Source of the DNA: Ulota crispa
Lineage: Eukaryota; Streptophyta; Bryopsida; Orthotrichales; Orthotrichaceae
Direction: 5' to 3'
Assembly (NCBI GenBank): GCA_963920765.1
Contig: OY987245.1
Coordinates: 23,018,727 to 23,082,726 of the forward strand
Length of the DNA stretch: 64,000 nucleotides
In this document: one piece after another, positions 24,512-34,973 of the stretch
Layout: every line of letters begins with the position of its first letter
Numbering within the stretch: the first letter of the stretch is position 1
Program-made: the position numbers and the translations under genes
Notes under the pieces: model-generated
The model's input: only the letters and a program-made list of their open reading frames with translations
Databases searched by the model: none
What the model was told of the DNA's origin: nothing

Positions 24512-24800
24512 ATGCAAAAACAAGTGTTAAAGAAAACTATGAGTATTTTATGCAAAAATGTTAGTAGGACTTGAGTTCAAAAAATGGAGCAAGCAAAAAC
24601 GTCAACCCGAATAGCCAAATCTTTTGCAAAATCTACCTTCTTGGCGTTAATACTTCTAAAGATTCTTTCAATGGAGATAAAACGTAGTGAACCAAGACGT
24701 GAGACACAATCAAGAATTGCAAAGTCCACACTTTTGACTCTCAATTGATCAGTTTTTGAGATTTCATTGAAATGTGGGACGTGGGACTGCCTTTAACAAA
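24512..24800. mobile_element. Second, diverged copy of the 24145-24508 element without its left end
   Basis: Follows the first copy directly and repeats its interior in order: TTTTATGCAAA, GACTTGAGTTCAAAA, TTCTTGGCGTTAA, GAAATGTGGGACGTGGGAC. It looks like a tandem duplication or unequal exchange. Confidence 0.7.
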
Positions 24801-24882
24801 ATTTCTAAACTCTCCATTTTTAGAGTCCAAGTGCAAAGCCGTAACATTGAGAAGCACTAGTAAAGGCTGCCCTCCCTCCAAG

Positions 24883-24954
24883 AGAATGGTGTGGAATTTT
24901 TCACACCATTTAATCTATTGAATGGAATGGTGTGAAATATTCCACACCATTCTT
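24883..24954. repeat. Compound cruciform-forming palindrome
   Basis: AGAATGGTGTGGAATTTTTC on the left pairs with GAAATATTCCACACCATTCT on the right, and each arm is itself a small palindrome (GGTGTGGAA...TTTCACACC). Inverted GGCTGCC words at about 24868 and 25155 suggest the palindrome is the core of a slightly larger element. Confidence 0.8.
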
Positions 24955-25052
24955 TAGCTATGCGGATACTTGGTTGAATTTGTTAAAGTTTATGAAAGGG
25001 AGGCTCAATCCAGTGCACATATGTCAATGTGAGGGCCCAGACATGTTAGAAA

Positions 25053-25090
25053 AATAATAATGATAATAATAATAATAATAATAATAAACT
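25053..25090. repeat. AAT microsatellite
   Basis: About twelve near-perfect AAT units, followed by a short inverted ATT-rich run (TATTATTGTTATTACTATT). Confidence 0.95.
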
Positions 25091-25244
25091 ATTATTGTTA
25101 TTACTATTTTTTGTCATGACGAAGTTCATGGATGATACCTAAAGAGAGGGAAAGGCAGCCTCTCTTCAAGCTACTGAATGTTATGGCGGTTCTAATTATT
25201 ACTAAGTGTTCCAACAAACTCTTCATTCATAAAAGTCTACTATC

Positions 25245-25500
25245 AACACCATATTAGGTAAGTTGGGAAAAAGGGTACATTTTGGGACTTTTGAAGGTTG
25301 TAGGTGATCACCTACATCTGAGCTTAGCATTTTTTTTTATACACATGCCCTCACTTGAGAGGAGGAATTTGCGAGGGAAAAAATCTTAATGGCTTAGAGT
25401 GAATTTGATACCTTCAAAACTGGTTTTGGGTGACTTCTCTGAATCCAGGTGACATACAAATTGAGACCCCCCATTTTCCCAATTTACCTAATATGGTGTT
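25245..25500. mobile_element. MITE with AACACCATAT ends, copy 2
   Basis: Ends AACACCATATTAGGTAA and its inverted form ATATGGTGTT. TATC flanks both sides (25241-25244, 25501-25504), supporting a 4-bp duplication. The interior is the reverse of copy 1 at 7063-7319. Confidence 0.88.
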
Positions 25501-25602
25501 TATCAAAGTTATTTTCTATTAGGTTCCTTCTATTAACAAAATGATGATAGCAAGCAAAGTTGTGTATAAAATGAAACTCTCCTTCCAAAGATGCAACTTT
25601 AA

Positions 25603-26569
25603 CCCCTAAAGAACTGAGCACTTCTTTTTGCAAAATTCATTGAAAACTGCCACTTCTAGGGCAATGAATAGAAAGGTAGAAATATTGTTTTTTCTTAAAT
25701 CCCACCATAGGATCTTGCCCTAAACTATGGGAGGTACTTGTGGGAAACAAATCAGCTCATTCTAGATGTAACTAAAGTCTTAGAAGAGTGAGATATTGAC
25801 ATCTAAGATGCAAAAAAAAGAGTTTTTTTGTATTGCCCAAAAATTTCAAAAGCCTTTGACTGCTCCTATACAAAAAAAAATGTTCTATGCAAAGTTGAGG
25901 TTTATTTTTCCCATGTAGAATACCAAGTTAGGTATATGTGAGAGAAATTTCAAATGATTTGGAGGTATAAAACATACTTTGCAAAATCTTGCAATGTTGG
26001 AAGGTCATGAAATTTGCATATATACTAGACAAAATTGGAGGATTTATGTAAAATTCAGAAATAAGAATTACTTTAATCCAAACTATGAAATCAAAGGGTT
26101 CTTAGCTTACTACAACCTGGGAAAAAGAACTAATCAAAAAACCAGTACTCAAACCACTTAGAAAAGTAAAGCACCAAATTTTACAAGGGGCAAAAGGAAT
26201 GGAGGTTTGGGAGTCCCATACCTATGCGCAAACTAAAACTTCTCACTCATCAATCAATATTGAATGATTCAAAGCTTTTCACATATATATACATCCAAAA
26301 AACCAATTTCAGATTTTTGTTTTTGAAAAAATCAATTTTCAAAGAAGTTTTTTGGGCTGCCCAGGATGCTTGCCCTTCCCCATTTTTCAAAATTTCATGT
26401 GTAACTTCTTCAATAAATATCAAAATGAAGAAAAATTTAGATGCCCACATATGTCTTGGAATTCTCTACCTTCAATAAAAGTTTCAAAAATATCACACAA
26501 AGTAGTGTAGCTATAGATACATGCCCAAAATCCATTTGTCTTAAGAGAGGACAGTTGGGCCTTTAGGGG
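25603..26569. mobile_element. TTAA-flanked MITE, subfamily B, 967 bp
   Basis: TTAA at 25599-25602 and 26570-26573; ends CCCCTAAAGAACTGAGC and CCCCTAAAGGCCCAACTG (inverted). Modules in order: AAAACTGCCACTTCTAGGG near the left end, the core TATTGAATGATTCAAAGC, and at the right GATACATGCCCAAAATCCAT. The element at 31200-32146 is the same sequence in reverse orientation. Confidence 0.92.
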
Positions 26570-26573
26570 TTAA

Positions 26574-26864
26574 GTGGCCAAACTTTGTTGAGAGGCCAAG
26601 AAAATCTACTGAAAACATGCAATAAATGTTAAAACCGACGGCTTCTCAATCAAAGTTTGGATCTCCACTTTTGTTGAACCCAAACTTCCCTTTAAGAGGC
26701 CGTCATTTTGGATGATAAAGTGCTCATGCAATTTAGTGAATGATGGACTTTGGACTTTGACCTCTAGTGTGAAGGATCAAGAGGCCAAACTCTTGGTTTC
26801 TTGTAATCTGATTGGTGGAAACCAATGGCCTCTTGACCTTTGGCTATAGTGTGAAGTGGCCCTA
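26574..26864. mobile_element. Half-copy of the 15410-16296 palindromic element
   Basis: Matches one arm of that element: GTTGAGAGGCCAAGAAAAT, CCCAAACTTCCCTTTAAGAG, and a right end CTATAGTGTGAAGTGGCCC followed by TAA. The left end is replaced by the TTAA element that ends at 26569. Confidence 0.8.
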
Positions 26865-26892
26865 AATGCAATATTTGATGTAGGTGACTTAA

Positions 26893-27121
26893 CCCTTGAG
26901 CGCCCCAGCGACAGGATCTTGTCGTTGGGGCCCACAACTTTATCTAATTTTTTCTCCTGATTGGTACAGTGAAAACGATTGAGGCTAGTCCCCATTAGCA
27001 AAGAAGGTAGTCCTTGTTCAAATCCTATAGTCACTTTATCTGAATGTAATTTTCCAAGCTAAGGTGACCATTAAACCCCCATTTTCTCTTAAATCTCAAA
27101 ATAACTCTGGGCGCTCAGAGA
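26893..27121. mobile_element. TTAA-flanked short MITE with GAGCGCCC ends, 229 bp
   Basis: TTAA on both sides (26889-26892, 27122-27125); ends CCCTTGAGCGCCC and TCTCTGAGCGCCC (inverted). An 11-bp stem (26903-26913 with 26920-26930, CCCCAGCGACA against TGTCGTTGGGG) sits just inside the left end. A sister copy begins at 63658. Confidence 0.88.
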
Positions 27122-27182
27122 TTAAGGTGTCCTCAAGATCAGGAGTGCAGGGCTGTGGCACAGTGCAATTGCGGCTTCTTAA

Positions 27183-27546
27183 GAGCATCACCACCTAGCC
27201 TCTTCTTTGAGGCCAGGTTTGGCTTGCAAATTCGGGGGGCACACTTTTCAGGCTGCGAGAAAGTGGTCAGCCCCATCCATGACCTCTTAAGAGGTCAACT
27301 GCGGGGGATAAATTGCTCTAAAGGATGGTGAATATCGATGCCAACTCACTTCCAAAGCTGCTGTAAGTCTTTTTTTTTTTTTGTCTCACTCTGTTTTGCA
27401 GGCCGTTTGGGAGCCTGCAAACAACCCCCCTATTGCAAGCCGACCTCAAGTTCTTCCGTTTTCCAAGCCTGGTGGGACAGTTTTGGAGGACAAGAGCCAA
27501 AAATCATCCGTTTGGGGGCCAGTTTTGAGGTCAGGTGGTGATGCTC
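27183..27546. mobile_element. MITE with GAGCATCACCACCT ends
   Basis: Left end GAGCATCACCACCTAGCC and inverted right end GAGCATCACCACCTGACC. Left flank TAA, right flank TAG, so the duplication is imperfect. Relatively GC-rich; the splice-like GTAAGT and TTTTGCAG at 27363-27401 are too close together to be a plant intron. Confidence 0.8.
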
Positions 27547-27548
27547 TA

Positions 27549-27943
27549 GGGTAGCAACATTCATAAGCGTTGCATCCCCATGTCCGTCTCCTGACAATGG
27601 TAGGGCTAATCAATAAAAAAACAAATAGTTGTGCGTGACTGAATGATGGTTATGGGTGATGAAGTGATGGTTGTGGGTGACTAGCATGAGATTTTGAGTA
27701 CCCATCTCATTATTTAAGAACCAACAAGCCTTGTGATTAGCATCTCTTACACATGGTTTTTACAATTTTAATGATTTTGGACTTTGAAAAATCTTTGTGA
27801 ACAAATGCTTGCAGTTGGAACCTTGAAATTGATGTTAATATTTTTGGTATCCATTTCCTAACATATAGTATTATTTTCAAAGTTAGTCAATTGTTTTTCC
27901 TACTCCAAAACCCTTATTTCCACGCTTATGGGTGCGTCTACCT
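27549..27943. mobile_element. TA-flanked MITE with AGGTAGGAGCACCC-type ends, 395 bp
   Basis: Left end GGGTAGCAACATTCATAAGC; inverted right end AGGTAGACGCACCCATAAGC. TA flanks both sides (27547-27548, 27944-27945). It abuts the preceding MITE, having apparently inserted at its edge. Confidence 0.85.
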
Positions 27944-27945
27944 TA

Positions 27946-28198
27946 ACTGCAGCGATTGACCGCACTCCTGTAAGTTAAGTTACTGGAAATAAGCAGCGGT
28001 GGAAGTGGGAAATCAAGGGTCAATTCCCTACGTTCTAAATAAGCAAGGTAGTGGTTGTAGTCATTCTAGTGTTCGAGTTTCGACCACTTTGGGCTGGTTT
28101 TGGAAGGAATTTAGAAAGTCCCTGGGTTGCTCATTATGGACCACTCTTTCGATTTGCATGCGTCTCCACTCTCCATGCAGCAGTAGAGTTGAACGTCC
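27946..28198. other. Short unassigned spacer
   Basis: GC slightly raised. Two overlapping plus-strand ORFs exist, but neither shows recognisable motifs. GTTCGAGTTTCG near 28070 resembles a tRNA B box, but no cloverleaf fits. Confidence 0.35.
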
Positions 28199-28201
28199 TT
28201 A

Positions 28202-28658
28202 GGGCATCCCCAATCCAGCCGGATATGAGCTCCGGAAAGTGTGTCAGCTCGTGCCTGATTTGGAGTCAGGTACAAAGCAGGGCCATTTTCCCAATACAGC
28301 AGTTTCAATGTAAACTAGATCTGACACACACTAAACTAGATCTGATACACACTAAACTAGATCTAATACACATTAAACATGAGTTTTTAATAGTTTATGT
28401 ATTTTTTAAGTGCTTATGTGTGGCTGATTCATGTTAGAAGTATCTGAAATTCCCTGGAATTGCGTCAGAGTCAGAGCTAGAGTGGTATGCAGGACTTTCC
28501 AAATAGTGAAAATTTGCAGGGGAGGGGCTCTTATGTGGGGAGCCTTGAAAAATGCAGTATAGTTTACCTGCATTGGAGCCCATGTTTTTGCTTCAGTCCG
28601 ATTTAAAGCACTGCACAAGCTTTTACCTACCTCTTTTACGGTTACATTGGGGATGCCC
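28202..28658. mobile_element. Tourist-like MITE with GGGCATCCCCAAT ends
   Basis: Left end GGGCATCCCCAATCCAGCC, inverted right end GGGCATCCCCAATGTAACC; TTA on both sides (28199-28201, 28659-28661). Inside is a small tandem repeat, ACTAAACTAGATCTGATACAC, three copies near 28310-28375. Confidence 0.9.
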
Positions 28659-28661
28659 TTA

Positions 28662-29189
28662 GGGCATTTGTAATGGTCACCAGCAAAAATCCTGGCAATG
28701 GTCCAGGCAATTCAATCTAATCTTTTAATAGACAGTGAATTTGACCATAATTTTTTAGTAGTTTGAAGGCTATTGAAAATATTATTGTGAAAACATAATA
28801 ATAATTGGGTTTGGACATTGACTAACTTAGATATATCCCATCAAGTGTTAGCTAACTTCCAAAAGACTTAGAGGCCCCTCCAAATCAAGCCTAAATAAGG
28901 AATTTTTAAAAAAAGGATTAGCAAATGTACCAACCCCTTTACAAAAATTTCCTTATTTAGGCTTGATTTGGAGGGGCCTCTAAGCTTTTTGGAAGTTAGC
29001 TAACACTTGATGGGATATATCTAAGTTAGTCAATGTCCAAACCCAGTTATTATTATGTTTTCACAATAATGTTTTCAATACTCTTCAAATTACTAAAAAA
29101 TTATGGTCAAATTCACTGTCTATTAAAAGATGAGATTGAATTGCAAGGACCATTGCCGAGGTTTTTCCCGGTGACCATTACAAATGCCC
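28662..29189. mobile_element. Near-complete hairpin element with ~240-bp arms, TTA-flanked
   Basis: Ends GGGCATTTGTAATGGTCACC and its inverted form; TTA at 28659-28661 and 29190-29192. The arms match almost base for base (for example GTTAGCTAACTTCC and CCTCCAAATCAAGCC with their complements), leaving a loop of about 40 bases near 28920. It shares one TTA with the preceding MITE. A decayed fragment of an arm is at 40080-40190. A transcript would fold into a long double strand. Confidence 0.93.
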
Positions 29190-29218
29190 TTAGAGCATCC
29201 TTAACCTAGCTGGGTTAT

Positions 29219-29857
29219 CCCCTACATGCCCGAGGCACTTTTTGAGCTTCTAGGAATTCATTCTAAATTGAACAAAAAACCAACATTTTAATAAATTGTA
29301 TTAGTTTCTTGAAAATTGTAACCATACAAAATCAAACTACATATGTTATGTATCACATAGGAAAAGAAAACATAACAATATTGCTTATGGATTAAAAGAT
29401 TATAATGTTTGATCAAGATGGTTTTAAAATGTGAACATGACAAAGTCTTTCATTCTTCTTTCACTTATCAAATCTAAAAAAATTGGTGACCAAAAAAATA
29501 TGAGGTTGGAGGACATAACATAGATAACTCTAATCAATTTATAGCTTTTCTAAACCTCTTCTACAATTTCTTCAAATAGATTTCTAGTGTAGATTTTTCT
29601 CCAAAGTCTAGTGTATTGGCTCATTTCCAAGAGCTCTCAACACTACAAAAGTCAAGATTGCAATGGACACCCTTGCACATAATCTTGAATAAAAGAATCA
29701 TAATCAACCAATTACAAAATTGGTTTTTTGATGCTAACACTAGACTTTAGACAAAATAGTTAAAAAATAAAACTTAATAAATATAGCAATTTTCTTGATT
29801 TTATAGAAGTTCAAAATATTGTTAACACCATAATGTGGTGCCTTGGGCAACTAGGGG
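29219..29857. mobile_element. TTAA-family MITE, subfamily A copy 2
   Basis: Homologous to 8061-8711. Left end CCCCTACATGCCC preceded by TTAT (decayed TTAA); right end followed by TTAA (29858-29861), which is shared with the next element. Confidence 0.85.
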
Positions 29858-29861
29858 TTAA

Positions 29862-30568
29862 CCTCTAAAGGACCAACTATCCATTGGGGATAGTTGGGAT
29901 TTTGGGCATATACTTACAACTAAACTACCTTGTATGATTTCTAAAACTTTCAGGAAAGATGAGGACTCCAAAGATCTATGTGGGTATCTAATTTTGATTT
30001 CATTTCAACATTTATTGAAGAATTTAAAACTAATTTTTTGGAAAACAAGGGAGGTTAGCCCAAAAACTTTTTTTAAATTTGCATTTTTAAATATAAAATA
30101 TAAAATAGATTATTTAGACTTATATATATGTGCAAAACTTTGAATCATTCAATTTTGATTGATGAGATGAAAGTTATGAGAAATTTTAGTTTGCAGAGAG
30201 GTGTGGTTTTGAGAGAATCCATACCTACCCGCAAACTAAAATTTCTTGTAACTTCCATCTCATCAATCAAACTTGAATGATTTAAAGTTATGCACGTATA
30301 TATAAGTAAAAAGAACATGTTTTGTATTTATATTTTTATAAAAAATCTTTAAAAAAGTCTTTGCATTGGTTGGCCTCCCTTGTTTTCCAAAAATTCATTT
30401 TTAACTTCTTCAATAATTGTTGTAATGAAGAAAAAAATAGATGCCCATGTAAATCTTTGAATTCCTCATCTTCCATAAAAGTTTTAGAAAATCATACAAA
30501 GTAGTTTAGTTGTAAGTACATGCCCAAAATCCCAACTATCCCCCAAGGAACAATTGGTCCTTTAGGGG
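29862..30568. mobile_element. TTAA-flanked MITE, foldback form, 707 bp
   Basis: TTAA at 29858-29861 and 30569-30572. Ends CCTCTAAAGGACCAACT and CCCCTAAAGGACCAATTG (inverted). The module ATTTTGGGCAT-TAC is present near both ends, and the core GAATCATTCAATTTTGATTG is present twice, inverted, around a centre near 30215. A 10-bp stem-loop lies at 29873-29897. Confidence 0.92.
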
Positions 30569-30572
30569 TTAA

Positions 30573-31195
30573 CACCCTTGCATTGGTATTCTCATGGTTG
30601 AGAATTGCAAACTTGGTCCAATGCACCCTGCATGTGGGATGTGTTCTTGAAGGTGGGACGTGATCTTGAAGGGGACACCAAAACCTAATCCACACCCTCT
30701 AGTTTCAGTATTCTTCAAGAGTCCTTCAAATTGCTATGTATATTGCTATCAAGATAATGATGATTACTTTGCAAACCAGAAAATAGATAATTTGTTAGAA
30801 ACACTTAACAAAAATTTGATAAAAACAAACTTTACAATGTCGCTACTTATGTGCGCATTGGGTAGGAGGAGCTGGTGTATAACGACAACTCTCAATAATT
30901 GCCTTTAACCGAGCCCGTTGCAGGCTCTGGATTGAAGATGCCCTTACGCCTGTTATCATTGACTCATTGTTATTGCCTAATTTGAACTTTGTCCCGCCCC
31001 ACCTGAATAGTGAATACCATCACCATTTCGAATTGTGAAACTTCAGTTTCTAAACTTGCTCTCTCTTTCATTTGAACACAATAAAGTACAACTTCCACAA
31101 ATACATATCATTATGTGATAGTACTATAATCATGCTTGTGAATTTTGTAGGCGAGTTTCCAGCCTCTGACACTTGGAGTGTGAGTACATGATTGG
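30573..31195. other. Unassigned spacer between TTAA elements
   Basis: No coding-like ORF. GAAGATGCCCTTA near 30934 resembles a right end of a GGGCATC-type MITE, but I found no left partner. Confidence 0.4.
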
Positions 31196-31199
31196 TTAA

Positions 31200-32146
31200 C
31201 TTTTAAAGGATTGTTGTCTCCTTGGGGATAAATGGGACTTTGGGCATGTACCTATGGCTAAACCAATTTTTATAGTATTTTTAAATTTTTGAGGATGGTG
31301 GGGAACTCAAAGATGTACAAGCACATTTAATTTTTTGTTTGTTTTGATATATATTAAAGAAGCTATGTATGAATTCTTGAAAAACAAGAGAGGGCGGGCA
31401 ACCCAAAAATTTAATTAAAAATTGAATTTTTTTAAAACAAAAATCTGAAATTGGTTTTTTGGGTTTATATATCTATGGAAAGCTTTGAACCATTCAATTT
31501 TGATTGATGAGTAAGAAATTTGAGTTTGTGCGTAGGTATGGGACTCATAAACCTCCATTCCTTTTGCCCCTTGTAAAATTTGGTGCTTTACTTTTTTGAG
31601 CTCTCTTTGTATTTGCTTATTGACTTCTTTTTTTCCATGTTGTAGTAAACTAAGATTTCTTGGTTTTCACTATTTGGATCAAAGTAATTCATATTTTTGA
31701 ATTTTACATAAATCCTCCAATTTTGCCTAGTATATATGCAAAATTCATGGCCTTACAGCATTGCAAGGTTTTATAAATTTTGATTCACACCTCCAAATCA
31801 TTTGAAAATGCTCCCACACTTACATAACTTGGTCTTCTACATGGGAAAAATAAACCTCAACTTCGCGTAGAGCATTCTTTTTGATATAGGAGAGGTCAAA
31901 GGCTTCCAAAAGTTTTGGGCAGTAGGGAAATTTTTTTTTTTGCACTTCAAACGTCAGTATCTCACTCCTCTAAGACTTACATCTAGAATGAGCTGATTTG
32001 TTTCCCACAAGTACCTCCCATAGTCTAGGGCAAGATCTTATGGTGGGATTTAAGAAAAAAACAACATTTCTACCTTTCTATTAATTGCCCTAGAAGTGGC
32101 AGTTTTCAATGACTTTTACAAAAAATAGCACTCAATCCTTTAGGGA
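31200..32146. mobile_element. TTAA-family MITE, subfamily B, reverse copy of 25603-26569
   Basis: TTAA at the left (31196-31199); at the right the flank has mutated after CCTTTAGGGA. The sequence from 31240 to 32130 is the reverse complement of 26530-25630 with moderate divergence (for example CCTTTTGCCCCTTGTAAAAT). Stem-loop TTGTCTCC/GGGGATAA at 31214-31231. Confidence 0.88.
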
Positions 32147-32316
32147 CTATTGTTGTGAAAATGGCCTTAAGGCCTTCACGTTAGGAATCAAGGCTAATCT
32201 TTTAGAACATATTTTAATGTTTGAGACAAGATTTGACACAACCTCAACCTCAGAAATTGGGTCTTCCAAATTGGGAAGTTAGTTATTGCCCCTGAGCCAT
32301 TGTCAAGTTTAATTAA

Positions 32317-32825
32317 CCGCTAAAGGACCTAGAAGCCCACATTGGGCTTTTTGGATATTTAAGCAAGCATTTTCTGTGTAAATACTTGAGGTAAAGGTAT
32401 GAAAATAACGGAGTGTGTGCTCATATTGAAAAGCTTGTATCCCTCCCAAAAAAATTGGACTTGACTAATTTTGAGTGAGATATGGCACCATATGTGATTT
32501 AGGTGTCAACACAGGTATCCCTAAAAAAATCAAAAATAAAGAGACTAGTAAAAATATTGTCCACAACGTATTCAAAAACCCTTTACAAGGACTTGTTCAA
32601 TGGGCAAGATTTGCAATCAACTCTCCTTCACTTGGTAATAACTTCTATTTTACTTTTTATATTTACAAAAACAATTCTTTGGCAAGTACTCTACATGGTG
32701 TTCTAGGTTTATGTCATGCAAATTTTGTAATTGAGATTAATAAGAGTCTCTTTAGTGAAGTTTTCTTAGTGTAATGACAATTTCAACAAAGTAGTTTTAT
32801 TCCAAATTTTTCCACTATATATGTT
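32317..32825. mobile_element. Truncated TTAA-family element
   Basis: TTAA (32313-32316) followed by CCGCTAAAGGACCTAGAAGC and a stem-loop AAGCCCA/TGGGCTT at 32333-32349. No matching right end is found before the next element at 32830. Confidence 0.6.
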
Positions 32826-32829
32826 TTAA

Positions 32830-33676
32830 CCCCTAAAGACCGTTGTCCCTTTGGAGGACAAATGGCATTTTGGGCAGGTACCTATAGCCTTAGTTTTTGT
32901 CTTGATTTTTTGAAACTTTTTTGAATATAGAAAAAGACATTAGCTTTTGAGGAATATAACTTTTATTCCAATATATGCATGGGAGCAAAAGTTATGCCCA
33001 AATAAGCACAAACTTGGAAGTTTTGTCTATATCCAAAGCTTTGATTCATTCCATTTGGACTAGTTACGAGAAAGTTATGGACAATCTTGTTTTATGAGCA
33101 ATTCAAGGATCTCCTTGAAAAATATTAAGTTCATTTTTGAATGAAATTTTAACATTTTATCAAAAAAATTGTTGGAAATGGTGAAGTTTGCTTGCTAGAA
33201 CAATCTCACCATTGGGATAATTGTGTTTCAATTCCATAGCACAGTTATTAGCAATTTAAGTTTTTGTTCAATCTCATACCTTCTTCTACCTAATGTTCTT
33301 TTTAAGAATGAATGTTAAGTTTTTATTTTGTTTTGGTTTTTTTCCAAAGATTCTAAACTTAATTTTTCACCATAAAAACTTAAACCTCCAAGCTCTGTAG
33401 TGCAAAAAGTTTAAGTTAAAATAGTTCAAAGTCAAGTAATCTAGTCATGCAAGGTGCAAAATAGTTTGTTTTTCAGTTACACTTTGGACACAAATATCTT
33501 GCAATATGTGCAGTCAAAGTTTTTGAATTATTTTTACACATTCTTGTACTAGTCTAGTACAAGATCCTATGAATACATATGCAAAAAGACCAATTGTCAA
33601 ACATTTTTACACTTTGCCATAGAATTGGTAGTTTTGAGTGTCTTTTGACAAAATAAAGGCCACGGTCCTTTAGGGG
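32830..33676. mobile_element. TTAA-flanked MITE, subfamily D, 847 bp
   Basis: TTAA at 32826-32829 and 33677-33680; ends CCCCTAAAGACCGTTG and CCCCTAAAGGACCGTGG (inverted). Stem-loop TTGTCC/GGACAA at 32843-32861, then CATTTTGGGCAGGTACCTAT. The copy at 34974-35897 is the same element in reverse. Confidence 0.92.
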
Positions 33677-33915
33677 TTAAGCATTGGATGATCATGAAAT
33701 TTGTTAGGCATATAGCCAACTTCATGTTCTACAAGAAATTCATAAAGTGGAAGATATCATTTTGGATGACCAAAATAAAAATTGACATTTTAGAGAAGCT
33801 TCAAACATAAATTTGATCCTACTTTCAATCTTATTATGTAATGAAATAAGCCCTTACAAAGTATGAAATTTTGAGAGGGTGTACAATGGCTTCCAACAAG
33901 TTATTGGGTTCTTAA

Positions 33916-34969
33916 CACCTACAATAAATGCCCAAGTCCTTCCAAACTTCTTGGCATTTTCATGAAACTAAACAACCAACCAGCATTTTCATAAATTTCA
34001 TAATTTTTTTTCAATTATAGCCATATAAATACAAGGAATTGCTAATGCAACACCCTAAATTGCTGATGGGACACCCCTATGAGCATGAAATGCAATATTT
34101 AATGCTGAATTTTTTGTTTGGATCAAAAGATTTGTTTCACTTTTATCATTTTAAGGTTAAACTCAAAAAATATAGGTGTGCTAAAATTTGAAAATAAAAA
34201 TGTAGGACTTTTGAGTTACTTAATGCAAAAATACATCAAAAATTAATATTGGTGCTATAATATTTCAACAAAAAATTTGTATTTATCTTGTTTTCTTTCA
34301 AGGAGGTGGTAATGATGTGATTGAACAAATGATGGATCACTTGAATATATAAAAAATAGCACTATTTATCAAATTTCATGCTCACAGGGGGTGTCATGTT
34401 AGCAATTTAGGGTGTTGCAATAGTAATTCCCTAAATATAAACTAAACATGTTAGGGATTACATGAAAAAAGAAAACAGAACAATATCTCTTCTAGTTTGA
34501 AAGATTATAATGTTTGAACTTGAGGGTGTTAAATTGTAAAAGTGACTTGAAGTTTTCCAATCCTTGTTTCACATGTCAAATCTAAAAATTTGGTCACCAA
34601 AAAAATATGAGGTATAAGGTCATTACAAGTTTAACTTTAATCAATTTACGATCTTAAAAATCTTCACTTACATTTTTTTAAAGCACATTTTTGATGTGGA
34701 TTTTTCTTCAAGCTCTAGTGTATTTGAGGATCATTTTCAAGATCTCTCAACATTAGAAAAATTAAGATTGCAGTGGACACCCTTATACAAAATGTTGAGT
34801 AGAAAAGTCATCAACTTTCATTTTCAAAATTAGGTTTTTGATGTTGGAAATCGATTTCAATACAAATTTGTAGTGAAAAATCATATACTAAAAAAAGTCA
34901 TTTGATAAGGTTTAATTCAACTTCAAAGTTTTTTAAATACCCAAATTTGGTGCCTTGGGCATTTAGGGG
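33916..34969. mobile_element. TTAA-flanked MITE, subfamily A copy 3, with nested insertion
   Basis: TTAA at 33912-33915 and 34970-34973. Homologous to 8061-8711 except for a 396-bp insert at 34035-34430. Its right TTAA is shared with the next element. Confidence 0.9.
34035..34430. mobile_element. MITE nested in a TTAA element
   Basis: Ends GGAATTGCTAATGCAACACC and inverted GGAATTACTATTGCAACACC, with terminal inverted repeats of about 45 bases reaching GGGACACCCC. It interrupts subfamily A between ATATAAATACAA and AAATATAAACT, so it is younger than its host element. Confidence 0.88.
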
Positions 34970-34973
34970 TTAA

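Noticed and set aside
27363..27401. GTAAGT to TTTTGCAG intron-like sequence
   Set aside because: Only 39 bases, too short for a plant intron, and inside a MITE.
28040..28110. tRNA-like B-box word GTTCGAGTTTCG
   Set aside because: No matching A box, acceptor stem or anticodon arm could be folded around it.
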